DNA of 10,486 nucleotides from Candidatus Aminicenantota bacterium (GTDB lineage: Bacteria > Acidobacteriota > Aminicenantia > Aminicenantales > UBA8522), in assembly GCA_003524335.1 (NCBI GenBank), contig DQHV01000312.1, positions 39,474 to 49,959 on the forward strand. The letters are read 5' to 3'. The position numbers were made by a program, and so were the translations under genes. Below, piece after piece: positions 1 to 6,694 of this stretch (position 1 is the first letter of the stretch; each line of letters opens with the position of its first letter). The notes beneath the pieces were generated by a model that was not told the origin of the DNA, searched no databases, and worked only from the letters and a program-made list of their open reading frames with translations.

Positions 1-829
1 TCGGAACGATGCCCCAGGCCAGAACGCCGCCTCTTTCCAAGTAATCCTTTATCGGACCGGGATAATAGGCGATGGTCTCTCCATAGTCAAAGGCGTCGAA
101 GCTGATGACGTCCGTGCCGGCATCGACGAGGATCGTCCATTCGGTGTTCCCGCAGCAGTGGACTCCGGCCAACCCGCCCTCTTTGTGGACGGCCGCGATG
201 ACATCCCGCAGGTATTGGACGACGTCGGAGCGCTGGACGCTGACATAGGTCGAGGAGCCGAAGGCCGAAAGGATCGGCTCGTCGATGAAGCAGAGCTGCG
301 GCACCCCGAGCGCCCGGAACCGGCTCAACATCCAGCGGGCCTTCATCTCGGCGCCCTTGACCACCACATCCCTCATCATCTCGTTGTAATAGATGGCGCG
401 TTTATTTTCGTCCGTGCGGCCGAGGCCGACGGTGATGGGGCCGGTCACGTGGTTCTTGAAATAGCGGAGACCGGCCGGTTTCTGCGCGGCCAGCATTCTC
501 TCCATCTCGTAGATGCCCCGGCTAAAAACCGGAGAGATCTGGAAGTACTCGAGGTTCTCGGCCACGTAGTTTTCGTAGAACTTCTCCAGCCCCAGGGTGA
601 TGTCCCCGCCGGTATCGAAGTGCATCCTGCGGCTAGCCGGATCGAGGACGACACCCGGCAAACCCTCCGAGTATTGAATCTCCATGCCTTCCCGAAAATC
701 CGTTGCTGGAAGCTGGGGCCAGATCGGGATTTCCGGAATGCTATCCAGAATGACCCGGCAGGCCGCCTCGGGACTCTGGTGGGGCAGGCTGCCGATGGCC
801 GTGGCCAATCCTTGAGGGTTGAAGCTCAT
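1..829 (-). CDS. UROD/MetE-like methyltransferase (cobalamin-independent methionine synthase-like fold), 3' end cut by window
   Basis: 276 codons are visible; the C-terminus lies beyond position 1. The N-terminus has the ATAIGSLPH and IPIWPQLP signatures of the UROD/MetE-like superfamily (COG0620-like), followed by QYSEGLPG. Residues 224-226 read H-C-C inside GVHCCGN, matching the HxC zinc-ligand motif that activates a thiol in MetE-type enzymes; FIDEP (181-185) precedes it. Family members are usually somewhat over 330 residues, so roughly 60-80 are missing. Members transfer methyl groups, often to or from a corrinoid protein, and some short MetE-like enzymes make methionine without folate. 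The corrinoid-protein gene upstream on the same strand supports such a role here; the substrate is unknown. The ATG at 829-827 has a purine-rich ribosome binding site (AGAGAGG, 6 nt upstream). A 120-bp gap and a terminator separate it from the CooC gene, so it may have its own promoter. Confidence 0.85.
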   Translation of the reverse strand, partial: MSFNPQGLATAIGSLPHQSPEAACRVILDSIPEIPIWPQLPATDFREGMEIQYSEGLPGVVLDPASRRMHFDTGGDITLGLEKFYENYVAENLEYFQISPVFSRGIYEMERMLAAQKPAGLRYFKNHVTGPITVGLGRTDENKRAIYYNEMMRDVVVKGAEMKARWMLSRFRALGVPQLCFIDEPILSAFGSSTYVSVQRSDVVQYLRDVIAAVHKEGGLAGVHCCGNTEWTILVDAGTDVISFDAFDYGETIAYYPGPIKDYLERGGVLAWGIVP

Positions 830-877
830 AATAGACCTCTCTCTTTGTCTTCCGGATCCAGGATATCCTTTTTTCGA

Positions 878-932
878 CAGAGAAGATAGGAGTAGGCTGG
901 CCAGTATTTGTATAATTATGCTATTTTCTCTG
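878..932. repeat. 12-bp inverted repeat (11/12) upstream of the UROD/MetE-like gene
   Basis: The arm CAGAGAAGATAG (878-889) and the arm CTATTTTCTCTG (921-932) are reverse complements except for one position. A T6 run (869-874) and an A7 run (933-939) extend the symmetry after a 3-nt insertion. The 31-bp spacer holds a palindrome, CTGGCCAG (897-904), and the candidate promoter. It could fold as a hairpin in a read-through transcript or be an operator; its role is unknown. Confidence 0.6.
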
Positions 933-936
933 AAAA
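909..936 (-). promoter_or_regulatory. possible promoter for the UROD/MetE-like gene
   Basis: Reading the minus strand, TTTTCA (936-931) and TATACA (914-909) are separated by 16 nt, giving a weak -35/-10 pair about 75 nt upstream of the gene; CATAAT (920-915) is an alternative -10. The -35 overlaps the T-tract of the preceding terminator. This is a pattern match only. Read-through from the upstream genes is an equally simple explanation. Confidence 0.3.
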
Positions 937-959
937 AAAGCCGCCCTGATCAGGCCGGC
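933..959 (-). terminator. intrinsic terminator of the corrinoid protein-CooC transcript
   Basis: On the minus strand GCCGGCCTGA and TCAGGGCGGC (959-940) form a GC-rich hairpin with one mismatch and a small GATC loop, followed immediately by seven T residues (939-933). The hairpin includes the last codons and the TGA stop (952-950) of the CooC gene, so the terminator is embedded in the coding end. Confidence 0.8.
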
Positions 960-1735
960 CGTGTTCCCCTGACGAGCGCCGAAAAGACGGCTCCGAATTC
1001 CGTCCGGAGCCGGTCATCCAGAATGTCGATGAGCGGCTGTTCCTGCCGGTCCGCGTCCCGGATCGCCTCGCTGTACGGGATCATGCCCACAATGAGTGAG
1101 GCCGGAAAATGAGACCGGATCCAGCGCTCCTGGTCTTCGTCCTGGACCTTGTTGCCGATAACCCGGAACTGCCGGAGGCCGATCTCCCGGGAGAGCTTCA
1201 TGATGGTTAAGGCCGTGTCGATGCTGCGGGCGCCGGGTTCGACGACGATGAGCATTTCCTGGATAGCCGAGGCTGTGGCCCGGCCCAGGTGTTCTATCCC
1301 GGCCTCCATGTCGACGATGACGGCCTCATCCCGGTGAAGGATGATCTCGGAGAGCAGACTTTTGAGCAGGACATTCTCCGGGCAGGCGCATCCTGCCCCT
1401 CCCTTCCGGACAGCCCCCATGACCAAAAGTCGGATGCCCCGAAAAATGAATGAGTACTCCTCGGGGATATCGTCGACCCGGGGGTTGAGCTTAAAAAGTT
1501 GGCCGAATTGCCGGGGAGAAGCGCCCGTCCGTTCCTTGATCAGCGCCCTCTGGTGAGAAATGGGCACGATCCTGGCCGCCTCGGACTTGGGAATCCCAAG
1601 GGCGGAGGCCAGGTTGGCGTCGGGGTCGGCGTCGACGGCCAGGACCTTGTAGCCGTTCTGGACAAAATAATGGGCCATGATCCCGGCGATCGTCGACTTG
1701 CCGACTCCGCCTTTTCCGGACACCGCGATCTTCAT
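950..1735 (-). CDS. cooC: CooC/AcsF-type ATPase, CO dehydrogenase nickel-insertion protein family
   Basis: 261 residues, the usual CooC length. The SIMIBI-class deviant Walker A motif GKGGVGKST is at residues 7-15 with both signature lysines (K8, K13). VDADPDAN (34-41) follows, as in MinD/NifH relatives. GCACPE (115-120) supplies the CxC motif (C116, C118) that in characterised CooC proteins binds nickel or zinc at the dimer interface. CooC ATPases help load nickel into CO dehydrogenase, and the AcsF relatives into acetyl-CoA synthase. No CODH/ACS subunit lies in this window. The start is the ATG at 1735-1733: MKIAVSGKGG is the expected N-terminus, and GAGAG lies just upstream; a 23-codon longer frame would run back into the corrinoid-protein gene. 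The gene begins 10 bp after that gene, so the two are co-transcribed. A role in activating the neighbouring corrinoid system is possible but is inference. Confidence 0.88.
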   Translation of the reverse strand: MKIAVSGKGGVGKSTIAGIMAHYFVQNGYKVLAVDADPDANLASALGIPKSEAARIVPISHQRALIKERTGASPRQFGQLFKLNPRVDDIPEEYSFIFRGIRLLVMGAVRKGGAGCACPENVLLKSLLSEIILHRDEAVIVDMEAGIEHLGRATASAIQEMLIVVEPGARSIDTALTIMKLSREIGLRQFRVIGNKVQDEDQERWIRSHFPASLIVGMIPYSEAIRDADRQEQPLIDILDDRLRTEFGAVFSALVRGTRPA

Positions 1736-1745
1736 CTTCTCTCTT

Positions 1746-2384
1746 TCATTTTTTGGCCAGCAGTACCTTGACCATCTCCAGGGCGGATGCGGCATCGGGG
1801 GCATAGCCGTCGGCCCCGATCTCGTCGGCGTATGACCGCGTCACGGGAGAGCCCCCGATCACGATCCGAACTCGGCCTCTGAGCCCGGCCTGCTCTATGG
1901 CGGCGACGACATCTCTCATATAGGACATCGTCGTCGTCAGCAGCGCGGACAGCCCGAGTATGGACGGACGGTTGGCCTTCACCGCGCGGACGATATGGCT
2001 CCTGGAGACATCGACCCCCAGGTCGACGACCTCATACCCGGCTCCCTCGAGCATCATCCCGACGATCTTCTTCCCGATATCGTGGAGGTCTCCCTTAATC
2101 GTGGCCAGGATGATTCGGCCGCGGAGATGATCCCGGTCGGGCGAAAAGAGCGGGCGGAGGATTTCCAGGCCGACATTCATGGCCCGGGATGCAATCAGGA
2201 CTTCGGGGATGAAGACCTCGTTGTTTTTAAACTTTTCCCCGACCGCCGACATGCCTTGGACAAGGCCGTCGTCAAGGATTTTATCCGGGAGCTGTCCCTG
2301 AGAAAGGGCCTTCCTGGTCAGCTCCTTGACCCTGGCCGAATCACCGGACTCCACACTCGCCGCAATCTCGGACAGGGTTCGCAT
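1746..2384 (-). CDS. methyltransferase cognate corrinoid protein (MtbC/MtmC/MtaC type)
   Basis: 212 residues, typical of corrinoid proteins of methylamine, methanol and aryl methyl-ether methyltransferase systems. Residues 1-85 form the helical cap (B12-binding_2), including FIPEVLIASRAM. Residues about 89-212 form the Rossmann-like B12-binding domain. GDLHDIG (98-104) is the DxHxxG signature whose histidine (H101) serves as the lower axial cobalt ligand in this family. IGGSPVT and ADEIGADGYAPDA near the C-terminus are also typical. The protein shuttles a methyl group on cobalt between two methyltransferases; the downstream UROD/MetE-like protein is the obvious partner. It is the first gene of a minus-strand unit, 10 bp before CooC and divergent from a PocR-AraC regulator. 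The ATG at 2384-2382 has GGGAAAAGG just upstream. The methyl donor it serves cannot be read from this sequence. Confidence 0.92.
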   Translation of the reverse strand: MRTLSEIAASVESGDSARVKELTRKALSQGQLPDKILDDGLVQGMSAVGEKFKNNEVFIPEVLIASRAMNVGLEILRPLFSPDRDHLRGRIILATIKGDLHDIGKKIVGMMLEGAGYEVVDLGVDVSRSHIVRAVKANRPSILGLSALLTTTMSYMRDVVAAIEQAGLRGRVRIVIGGSPVTRSYADEIGADGYAPDAASALEMVKVLLAKK

Positions 2385-2412
2385 GGCCTTTTCCCGTTTT
2401 CTTTTGTATAAT
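2384..2412 (+). promoter_or_regulatory. promoter for the PocR-AraC regulator
   Basis: A perfect TATAAT (2407-2412) lies 35 bp before the regulator ATG; the -35 position at 17-nt spacing (2384-2389) is poor, as expected for an activator-dependent or autoregulated promoter. Transcription would start near 2419, which places a possible TTG start at 2414 outside the message and favours the ATG at 2447. Confidence 0.5.
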
Positions 2413-2435
2413 CTTGCTAGAAGACTTTCATCGGA

Positions 2436-2464
2436 ATTATACCAGAATGGAGACCGGGAAAACC
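2436..2464 (-). promoter_or_regulatory. promoter for the corrinoid protein-CooC genes (extended -10)
   Basis: The minus strand shows TGGTATAAT (2444-2436), a perfect -10 hexamer with the TG extension, and GGTTTT (2464-2459) as a weak -35 at 17-nt spacing. A start near 2429 would give a leader of about 45 nt before the ATG at 2384. The promoter reaches into the first codons of the divergent regulator gene, so the regulator or its own transcription could control it directly. Confidence 0.6.
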
Positions 2465-3712
2465 ATAGCCGCGGCCCAGTTCAAGTCCCTGGCCGAAGAG
2501 TACCGGAACAAGACGGGGCTTCCTCTCAGCCTGGTCGACCTCGGGGGCAAGACGATCCACGGGCCCGTGGGCTGTGATTTTTGCCGGAAGGCTGTTGCGG
2601 GCCGGGGGGAGAAGCTGGTTAAGAACTGCCGCCAGAAGATGGCCCAGGCCGTCGAGGAATCGTTCCGCTGGGGGGAAGGCTACATCACAACCTGTCCGCT
2701 GGGGTTTGTCCTCTTCGCGGTGCCCATCGTCCGGCACAAGAAGCTCAAGGGAGGGTTGATCAGCGGTTTCTCCATCTTCGCCGAGATGGAGGAGGATTTC
2801 GCCGAAGAAGTCTCCGCCAACCTGGCCAAGTTCGGGGCGGACGCAACACGGTCCGGCCTCAAGGCCAAGCGAGTCAAGAGCATCTCGCTCAAGAAGGCGA
2901 AAGAATCCGTCTCGCAGCTCATGTCGCTGACCCAAAAGTACCGGATTAATGACCTCGCTTTTTTGAGGGAGAGAAACGAAAAATACGTCCAACAATACAA
3001 GATCGCCAACTTCCTGGAGAAGCTGAAAAGGGAAAATCCCGATATCGCCCGGAAGATCCTGGACAAACAGGACGAGATCATCCAGAAGGTGAAGCTGGGG
3101 GACAGGGCCGGAGCCCGGGAGATCCTGAACGAATTCCTCGGGTCGATTTTTTTCGAGAGCGGGATGAACTTCGAGGTGATCAAGGTCCGGATCATCGAGC
3201 TCATCGTCATCATTTCCCGGGCGGCCATCGAAGCCGGAGTCGGCGCGCAGGAGCTCCTCGGGCTCAACTATTCCTACCTGACGGAGCTCAGCAAAGTGAC
3301 CGATTTGGAAGAGCTGCTTTTCAAGGTCACCCGGGTTCTGGAGAACTTCATCGCCAAGGTCTCGCTGGGCAAGGAGAAAAAGAGGAAGGTCCGGTCCCAG
3401 AGGATGCGCGATTTCATCGACCAGAACTTCACCCGGAAGATCACCGCCCGGGATGTGGCCGGAGAGGCCGGACTCAGCGTCGGCCGGGCCCTGCACCTCT
3501 TTCGGGAGGAGACGGGGATCGCCCTGACGGGATACATCAACAAGATGAAGGTCGACTACGGAAAATACCTTTTGCTAAACAGCGACATCCAGCTGGCCGA
3601 GCTGGCCGACCAGCTCGGTTACTACGACCAGAGCCATTTCACCAAGAATTTCAAGAAACTCGAGAAAATCACCCCCTCCCATTTTCGGTTGAAGTACCGG
3701 ACGGAATATTAG
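2447..3712 (+). CDS. transcriptional regulator: PocR-type sensory domain plus AraC-family DNA-binding domain
   Basis: 421 residues. Residues about 8-165 look like a PocR ligand-binding domain, with cysteines at 43, 46, 61 and 83 in the C..C, C, TTCPLG arrangement and the AVPIV/GGLISGF core. PocR itself controls propanediol and cobalamin genes, and the domain is common in regulators of corrinoid-dependent C1 pathways. A helical middle region (about 170-320) carries EILNEFLGSIFF and IELIVIISRAAIEAG. Residues about 330-421 form two helix-turn-helix motifs of the AraC type, including ARDVAGEAGLSVGRALHLF and LGYYDQSHFTKNFKK. It is divergent from the corrinoid-protein gene with overlapping promoters, so it probably senses the substrate or corrinoid state and switches that unit. 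The ATG at 2447 is chosen because a TATAAT box at 2407-2412 would start transcription after the alternative TTG at 2414; its ribosome binding site is weak. No hairpin-plus-T terminator is seen in 3713-3797. Confidence 0.88.
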   Translation: METGKTIAAAQFKSLAEEYRNKTGLPLSLVDLGGKTIHGPVGCDFCRKAVAGRGEKLVKNCRQKMAQAVEESFRWGEGYITTCPLGFVLFAVPIVRHKKLKGGLISGFSIFAEMEEDFAEEVSANLAKFGADATRSGLKAKRVKSISLKKAKESVSQLMSLTQKYRINDLAFLRERNEKYVQQYKIANFLEKLKRENPDIARKILDKQDEIIQKVKLGDRAGAREILNEFLGSIFFESGMNFEVIKVRIIELIVIISRAAIEAGVGAQELLGLNYSYLTELSKVTDLEELLFKVTRVLENFIAKVSLGKEKKRKVRSQRMRDFIDQNFTRKITARDVAGEAGLSVGRALHLFREETGIALTGYINKMKVDYGKYLLLNSDIQLAELADQLGYYDQSHFTKNFKKLEKITPSHFRLKYRTEY

Positions 3713-3797
3713 GCCGGAAATCTAGGACGTGCCTCTAACAGGCCGAAATCCTCACCCCGCCGGAATAAAGCCTGCTAAACTCTTGTCCCGCCTCCAC

Positions 3798-6521
3798 TCA
3801 GAAATAGAACCGCAGCCCGACCCGGAAGTACCTCGGTTCGCAGACTGCACGGGCCTTTCCGTAGTTCACGAGGCCGACATTGCTGTACAGGGATGTCTCG
3901 ACTCCACGGTTGAAAACATTGAAAGCATCGAGCATCAGCCCCAGTTTCAGCTTCTCCGTGAAAGAGAAGAGCTTTTCCAACCGGAAATCAAGGCTTAGCT
4001 GGGCCGGAAGCCGGTTCGATCCCCTGGATTCGATGAAGATACTGGGCTTACCTGTGGCCGAAGGTCCGGTGACGGTTTTCGTGTAATTCCAGCCGCTCTG
4101 GTAGGTGAACCGGGGGGTCAGGATAAACCCGAAAGGCAGGCTAACGGTCCCATAGATGTTGAGGGCATGAGGGGCATCAAAGGGCAGAATACCGTAGGCG
4201 TTGATCTGCCGGTTGGGGTTCTCATAAAACGCGCCGCCCCAGGATTGGGTGGTCGCGTTGGTATGGTTACCCTTGGTTTGGCTGTAGGTGTAATCCACGT
4301 GGAGCATCCAGCCGTCGGAGAACCTCTTGTTCAGGGCGATCGAGAGTCCAGTATACTTATTCTTGGGCGTCAGGATCTCGCTCTGGGAGGCACCTTCTGT
4401 CGGGTTGGCGAGGACGAATTGATCTTGGGAATCATCGGCCTCTGCATAGAGCCCGATGCTTTGCGGCTGCCCGTCTTCATCCTTGTACGTCCAAGGGAAT
4501 AGGTCCCAGGTTGCCCCTCTGTTTACCCGGGCGATGAAATTTTTATATTCGCGGTAGATGAAGGTCAGGGAGAGGGCCGTGTCTTTCATCAGGGTCCTCT
4601 CCAGTCCGAAGGTGAACTGGTCGGAATGTGGAACCCGGAGGTTGGGGTCCACCGTTCCTGAAACGGCATAGGACTTCCTGTAGACCTCTGCTTTGCTACC
4701 GTCCTGGAGCAATTCATAGATAACGTAGTCATCAATACTGGGGTCGAGCGTGTTGAAGAAATAGGTTTTGAAGGATTCGTGGAACCGGCCGTAGTGGGCT
4801 TTCAGGGCCGTGGTGTGGTCGCCGAAGACATCGAAGGTCAGACCCAAGCGGGCTTCGATGGCGTCTTTCGGCTTGAAGAAAGCCTCGCTTTGGAGGTTGG
4901 GCAGGAATCCCCGATACCGGCTCCAGCGAATGCCCGGGTTGATGGTCAACCGGTCGCCAACCTTCCAGGAATCCTGGGCAAACGCCGACGCCTTCCAGCC
5001 GTTGCTCTTCAAGTTGTAACCGTAGGAGTAAGCCAGGGTCATGTAGCGGTAATCATAGTAAACGTAGCTGTAGCCGTAGTAATTGTCCGCATACCTGAAC
5101 CCGCCCGTGTAACCCGTGGCCGCGTTGTCGTTGCCGGTGAGGTATTCGACCCCGACCTTAAAATCGTGCGAACCGCCGATGAAGTCCGCGGCATGATGGG
5201 ACACGCTGGCGCTGGCCGTGTAATGGGTGGAATCCGACTCGCCCCAGAAGTACATGTTTCCCGTGTACATCCCGGTGAGATAATCGTATCTTTCCGGGAC
5301 ATCCCTCCCCTTGTTCGGCCTCTGGTCATACCAGCTCCAGTACCGTCCGAGCTTGACCTCGGCGAACGTGTCTTCGGTGAAAGTGTGGAGGAAACTGAGG
5401 GAATTCGGAAACCCCGGGCCCACATCATAATAGGTGGCGTCGGCCTCGCGGTCGATACTCATCCCCCGGTTGAAGACCTGGAAATATTCGTATTCCGCAA
5501 AGGCCGAGAGCCGGCTGTTCTTGTTGATCTGCCAGGTCAGCTTGCCGAATCCTTTGGGGATCTGGCTGGATACTCTCTTCGTGAATCCCTTATATTCCTC
5601 GTCCTGTTGGATGAACCCGCCCGAGACATAGAACCAGAGCTTGTCCCTGATGATCCGCCCGCCGAGGCCGAAGTGGGCATCCATGTAGAAGATCCGGTTG
5701 GGCGCTTCAAAAAGGGAAAACTTGGGGTTGGCGGGGTCAAAGTTTGTGGTGTTCCAGCGGAGTGGAGAATAAGAGAACTCGGCCAGTCCTTCCAAGGAGT
5801 TCCCGCCGCTCTTGGTGATCAGGTTGAGGACGGCGCCGGTGAACCCGCCGTATTCGGCGTTGGCGCCCGAACCCGCAACCTGGGCCTCTTCTATGATGTT
5901 GAGATCAGGGTACTGCCAGTCCGCCCCTGACCCGATAAAGGTCAGCAGGCTCTGGCCGTCCAGGTTCCACTGGTTGCTGACCCGGGAGGCCGCGCCCATG
6001 GCGCTGTCGTCTTTGACTCCCGGAGCCAAGTTGATCAAGTTGGTGGAGTTCTTGTAGCGCATCTCTCCGGCAACGGTCTGGAGCATCTGGATGTCCAGGT
6101 TGGTGGCATTCATTTGGGAGTCTTTGACATCGACCAGGGGGGAAGCCCCCACAACGGTGACTTCTTCCTCGAGCGTCCCGATTTTGAGGGTGAGGTCGAC
6201 CGTGATGGTCTGCCCGACGAAGATCCTGACATCATCCCTTTTCATGGTGGTAAACCCGGCCAGCGAACCTACCAGAGTGTACGTCCCGCGGGGCAGGGCG
6301 ACGAACCGGAATCTTCCTTCGACTGTCGTCATTTTCGCCTGCGTTCCCCCGATGAGGTCGGGAGAAGAGATCTTGACCTCCGCACCGGGAAGCGGATTTC
6401 CCTGCTCGTCGAGCACCCGGCCTTCGATGGCTCCCGTCGTCCCGCTCTGAGCATTGGCCAGCCCGCAGAGCAATAGGAACACAGAAAGCAGGGCCGGAAT
6501 CGTGTTGAGCCTATGCTTCAT
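3798..6521 (-). CDS. TonB-dependent outer-membrane receptor with N-terminal carboxypeptidase-regulatory-like domain
   Basis: 907 residues. Residues 1-24 are a signal peptide (basic KHR, hydrophobic LLSVFLLLCGL, cleavage after ANA). The LLCG is not a lipobox because the residue before Cys is Leu. Residues about 30-110 form a CarboxypepD_reg-like beta-sandwich (GAIEGRVLDEQGNPLPGA, GRFRF, LPRGTYTL). A plug-like region follows (EEEVTVVGASPLVDVKDS, LDGQSLL, EYGGFTGAVLNLITKSGGN), then a beta-barrel rich in aromatic, alternating strands ending RVGLRFYF with a terminal Phe, as barrel-assembly signals do. The layout resembles Oar-like receptors of Acidobacteriota. Such receptors import or bind large substrates using TonB energy; the ligand here is unknown. 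The ATG at 6521-6519 is fixed by AAGGAGG (6533-6527) 5 nt upstream and by the signal peptide. Residues 477-502 are strikingly tyrosine-rich. The gene stands alone, convergent with the PocR-AraC regulator. Confidence 0.92.
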   Translation of the reverse strand: MKHRLNTIPALLSVFLLLCGLANAQSGTTGAIEGRVLDEQGNPLPGAEVKISSPDLIGGTQAKMTTVEGRFRFVALPRGTYTLVGSLAGFTTMKRDDVRIFVGQTITVDLTLKIGTLEEEVTVVGASPLVDVKDSQMNATNLDIQMLQTVAGEMRYKNSTNLINLAPGVKDDSAMGAASRVSNQWNLDGQSLLTFIGSGADWQYPDLNIIEEAQVAGSGANAEYGGFTGAVLNLITKSGGNSLEGLAEFSYSPLRWNTTNFDPANPKFSLFEAPNRIFYMDAHFGLGGRIIRDKLWFYVSGGFIQQDEEYKGFTKRVSSQIPKGFGKLTWQINKNSRLSAFAEYEYFQVFNRGMSIDREADATYYDVGPGFPNSLSFLHTFTEDTFAEVKLGRYWSWYDQRPNKGRDVPERYDYLTGMYTGNMYFWGESDSTHYTASASVSHHAADFIGGSHDFKVGVEYLTGNDNAATGYTGGFRYADNYYGYSYVYYDYRYMTLAYSYGYNLKSNGWKASAFAQDSWKVGDRLTINPGIRWSRYRGFLPNLQSEAFFKPKDAIEARLGLTFDVFGDHTTALKAHYGRFHESFKTYFFNTLDPSIDDYVIYELLQDGSKAEVYRKSYAVSGTVDPNLRVPHSDQFTFGLERTLMKDTALSLTFIYREYKNFIARVNRGATWDLFPWTYKDEDGQPQSIGLYAEADDSQDQFVLANPTEGASQSEILTPKNKYTGLSIALNKRFSDGWMLHVDYTYSQTKGNHTNATTQSWGGAFYENPNRQINAYGILPFDAPHALNIYGTVSLPFGFILTPRFTYQSGWNYTKTVTGPSATGKPSIFIESRGSNRLPAQLSLDFRLEKLFSFTEKLKLGLMLDAFNVFNRGVETSLYSNVGLVNYGKARAVCEPRYFRVGLRFYF

Positions 6522-6557
6522 GAAAACCTCCTTATGATATATTCGATCAATGGTCAG

Positions 6558-6587
6558 CCAATAACCTATTTGAACCCTTATTGTCAA
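6558..6587 (-). promoter_or_regulatory. candidate promoter for the TonB-dependent receptor
   Basis: A perfect TTGACA -35 box lies at 6587-6582 on the minus strand. At 18-nt spacing the -10 position reads TATTGG (6563-6558), only three of six consensus bases. TATCAT closer to the gene is a better -10 match but almost touches the ribosome binding site. A leader of about 30 nt would follow from the first option. Confidence 0.45.
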
Positions 6588-6657
6588 CAGCTTTTCATTT
6601 TAGGGCGCGCGGCCAGATCACTGCCCGGCAAGAAAAACCAGTGACGCCGGAAATGGT

Positions 6658-6677
6658 TTGAAAAAGGGGCTTTTCAA
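6658..6677. repeat. 7-bp perfect inverted repeat over the yajQ promoter
   Basis: TTGAAAA (6658-6664) and TTTTCAA (6671-6677) are perfect reverse complements around a 6-bp centre (AGGGGC). The repeat covers the -35 box and most of the spacer, the usual place for a repressor or activator site. The binding protein is unknown, and chance A/T symmetry cannot be excluded. Confidence 0.5.
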
Positions 6678-6686
6678 TGCTAAGAT
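6658..6686 (+). promoter_or_regulatory. promoter of the yajQ-polyprenyl synthase-CYTH operon
   Basis: TTGAAA (6658-6663) and TAAGAT (6681-6686) are spaced 17 nt apart. The -10 ends only 8 bp before the yajQ ATG at 6695, so transcription would begin at or within a few bases of the start codon. No ribosome binding site is seen upstream of the ATG, which agrees with a leaderless message. Confidence 0.55.
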
Positions 6687-6694
6687 AGTGCCCC

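Noticed and set aside
158..889. Plus-strand open frame of 243 codons
   Set aside because: It is antisense to the UROD/MetE-like gene, whose conserved motifs are clear on the minus strand; the plus frame shows no recognisable domain.
911..916. Perfect TATAAT on the plus strand
   Set aside because: No plus-strand gene follows, so it is more likely chance A/T sequence within the minus-strand promoter region.
2417..3496. Minus-strand open frame of 359 codons
   Set aside because: It lies opposite the PocR-AraC regulator and is a GC-rich antisense shadow with low-complexity composition.
3713..3797. Terminator between the convergent regulator and receptor genes
   Set aside because: Only weak short inverted repeats are present and no T-run follows on either strand, so no terminator is called.
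4779..5930. Plus-strand open frame of 383 codons
   Set aside because: It is antisense to the TonB-dependent receptor and has no signal peptide, domain or ribosome binding site.
6447..6470. Possible lipoprotein signal (LLCG) in the TonB-dependent receptor
   Set aside because: The residue before Cys19 is Leu rather than Gly/Ala/Ser, and a normal signal-peptidase I site (ANA) follows five residues later.
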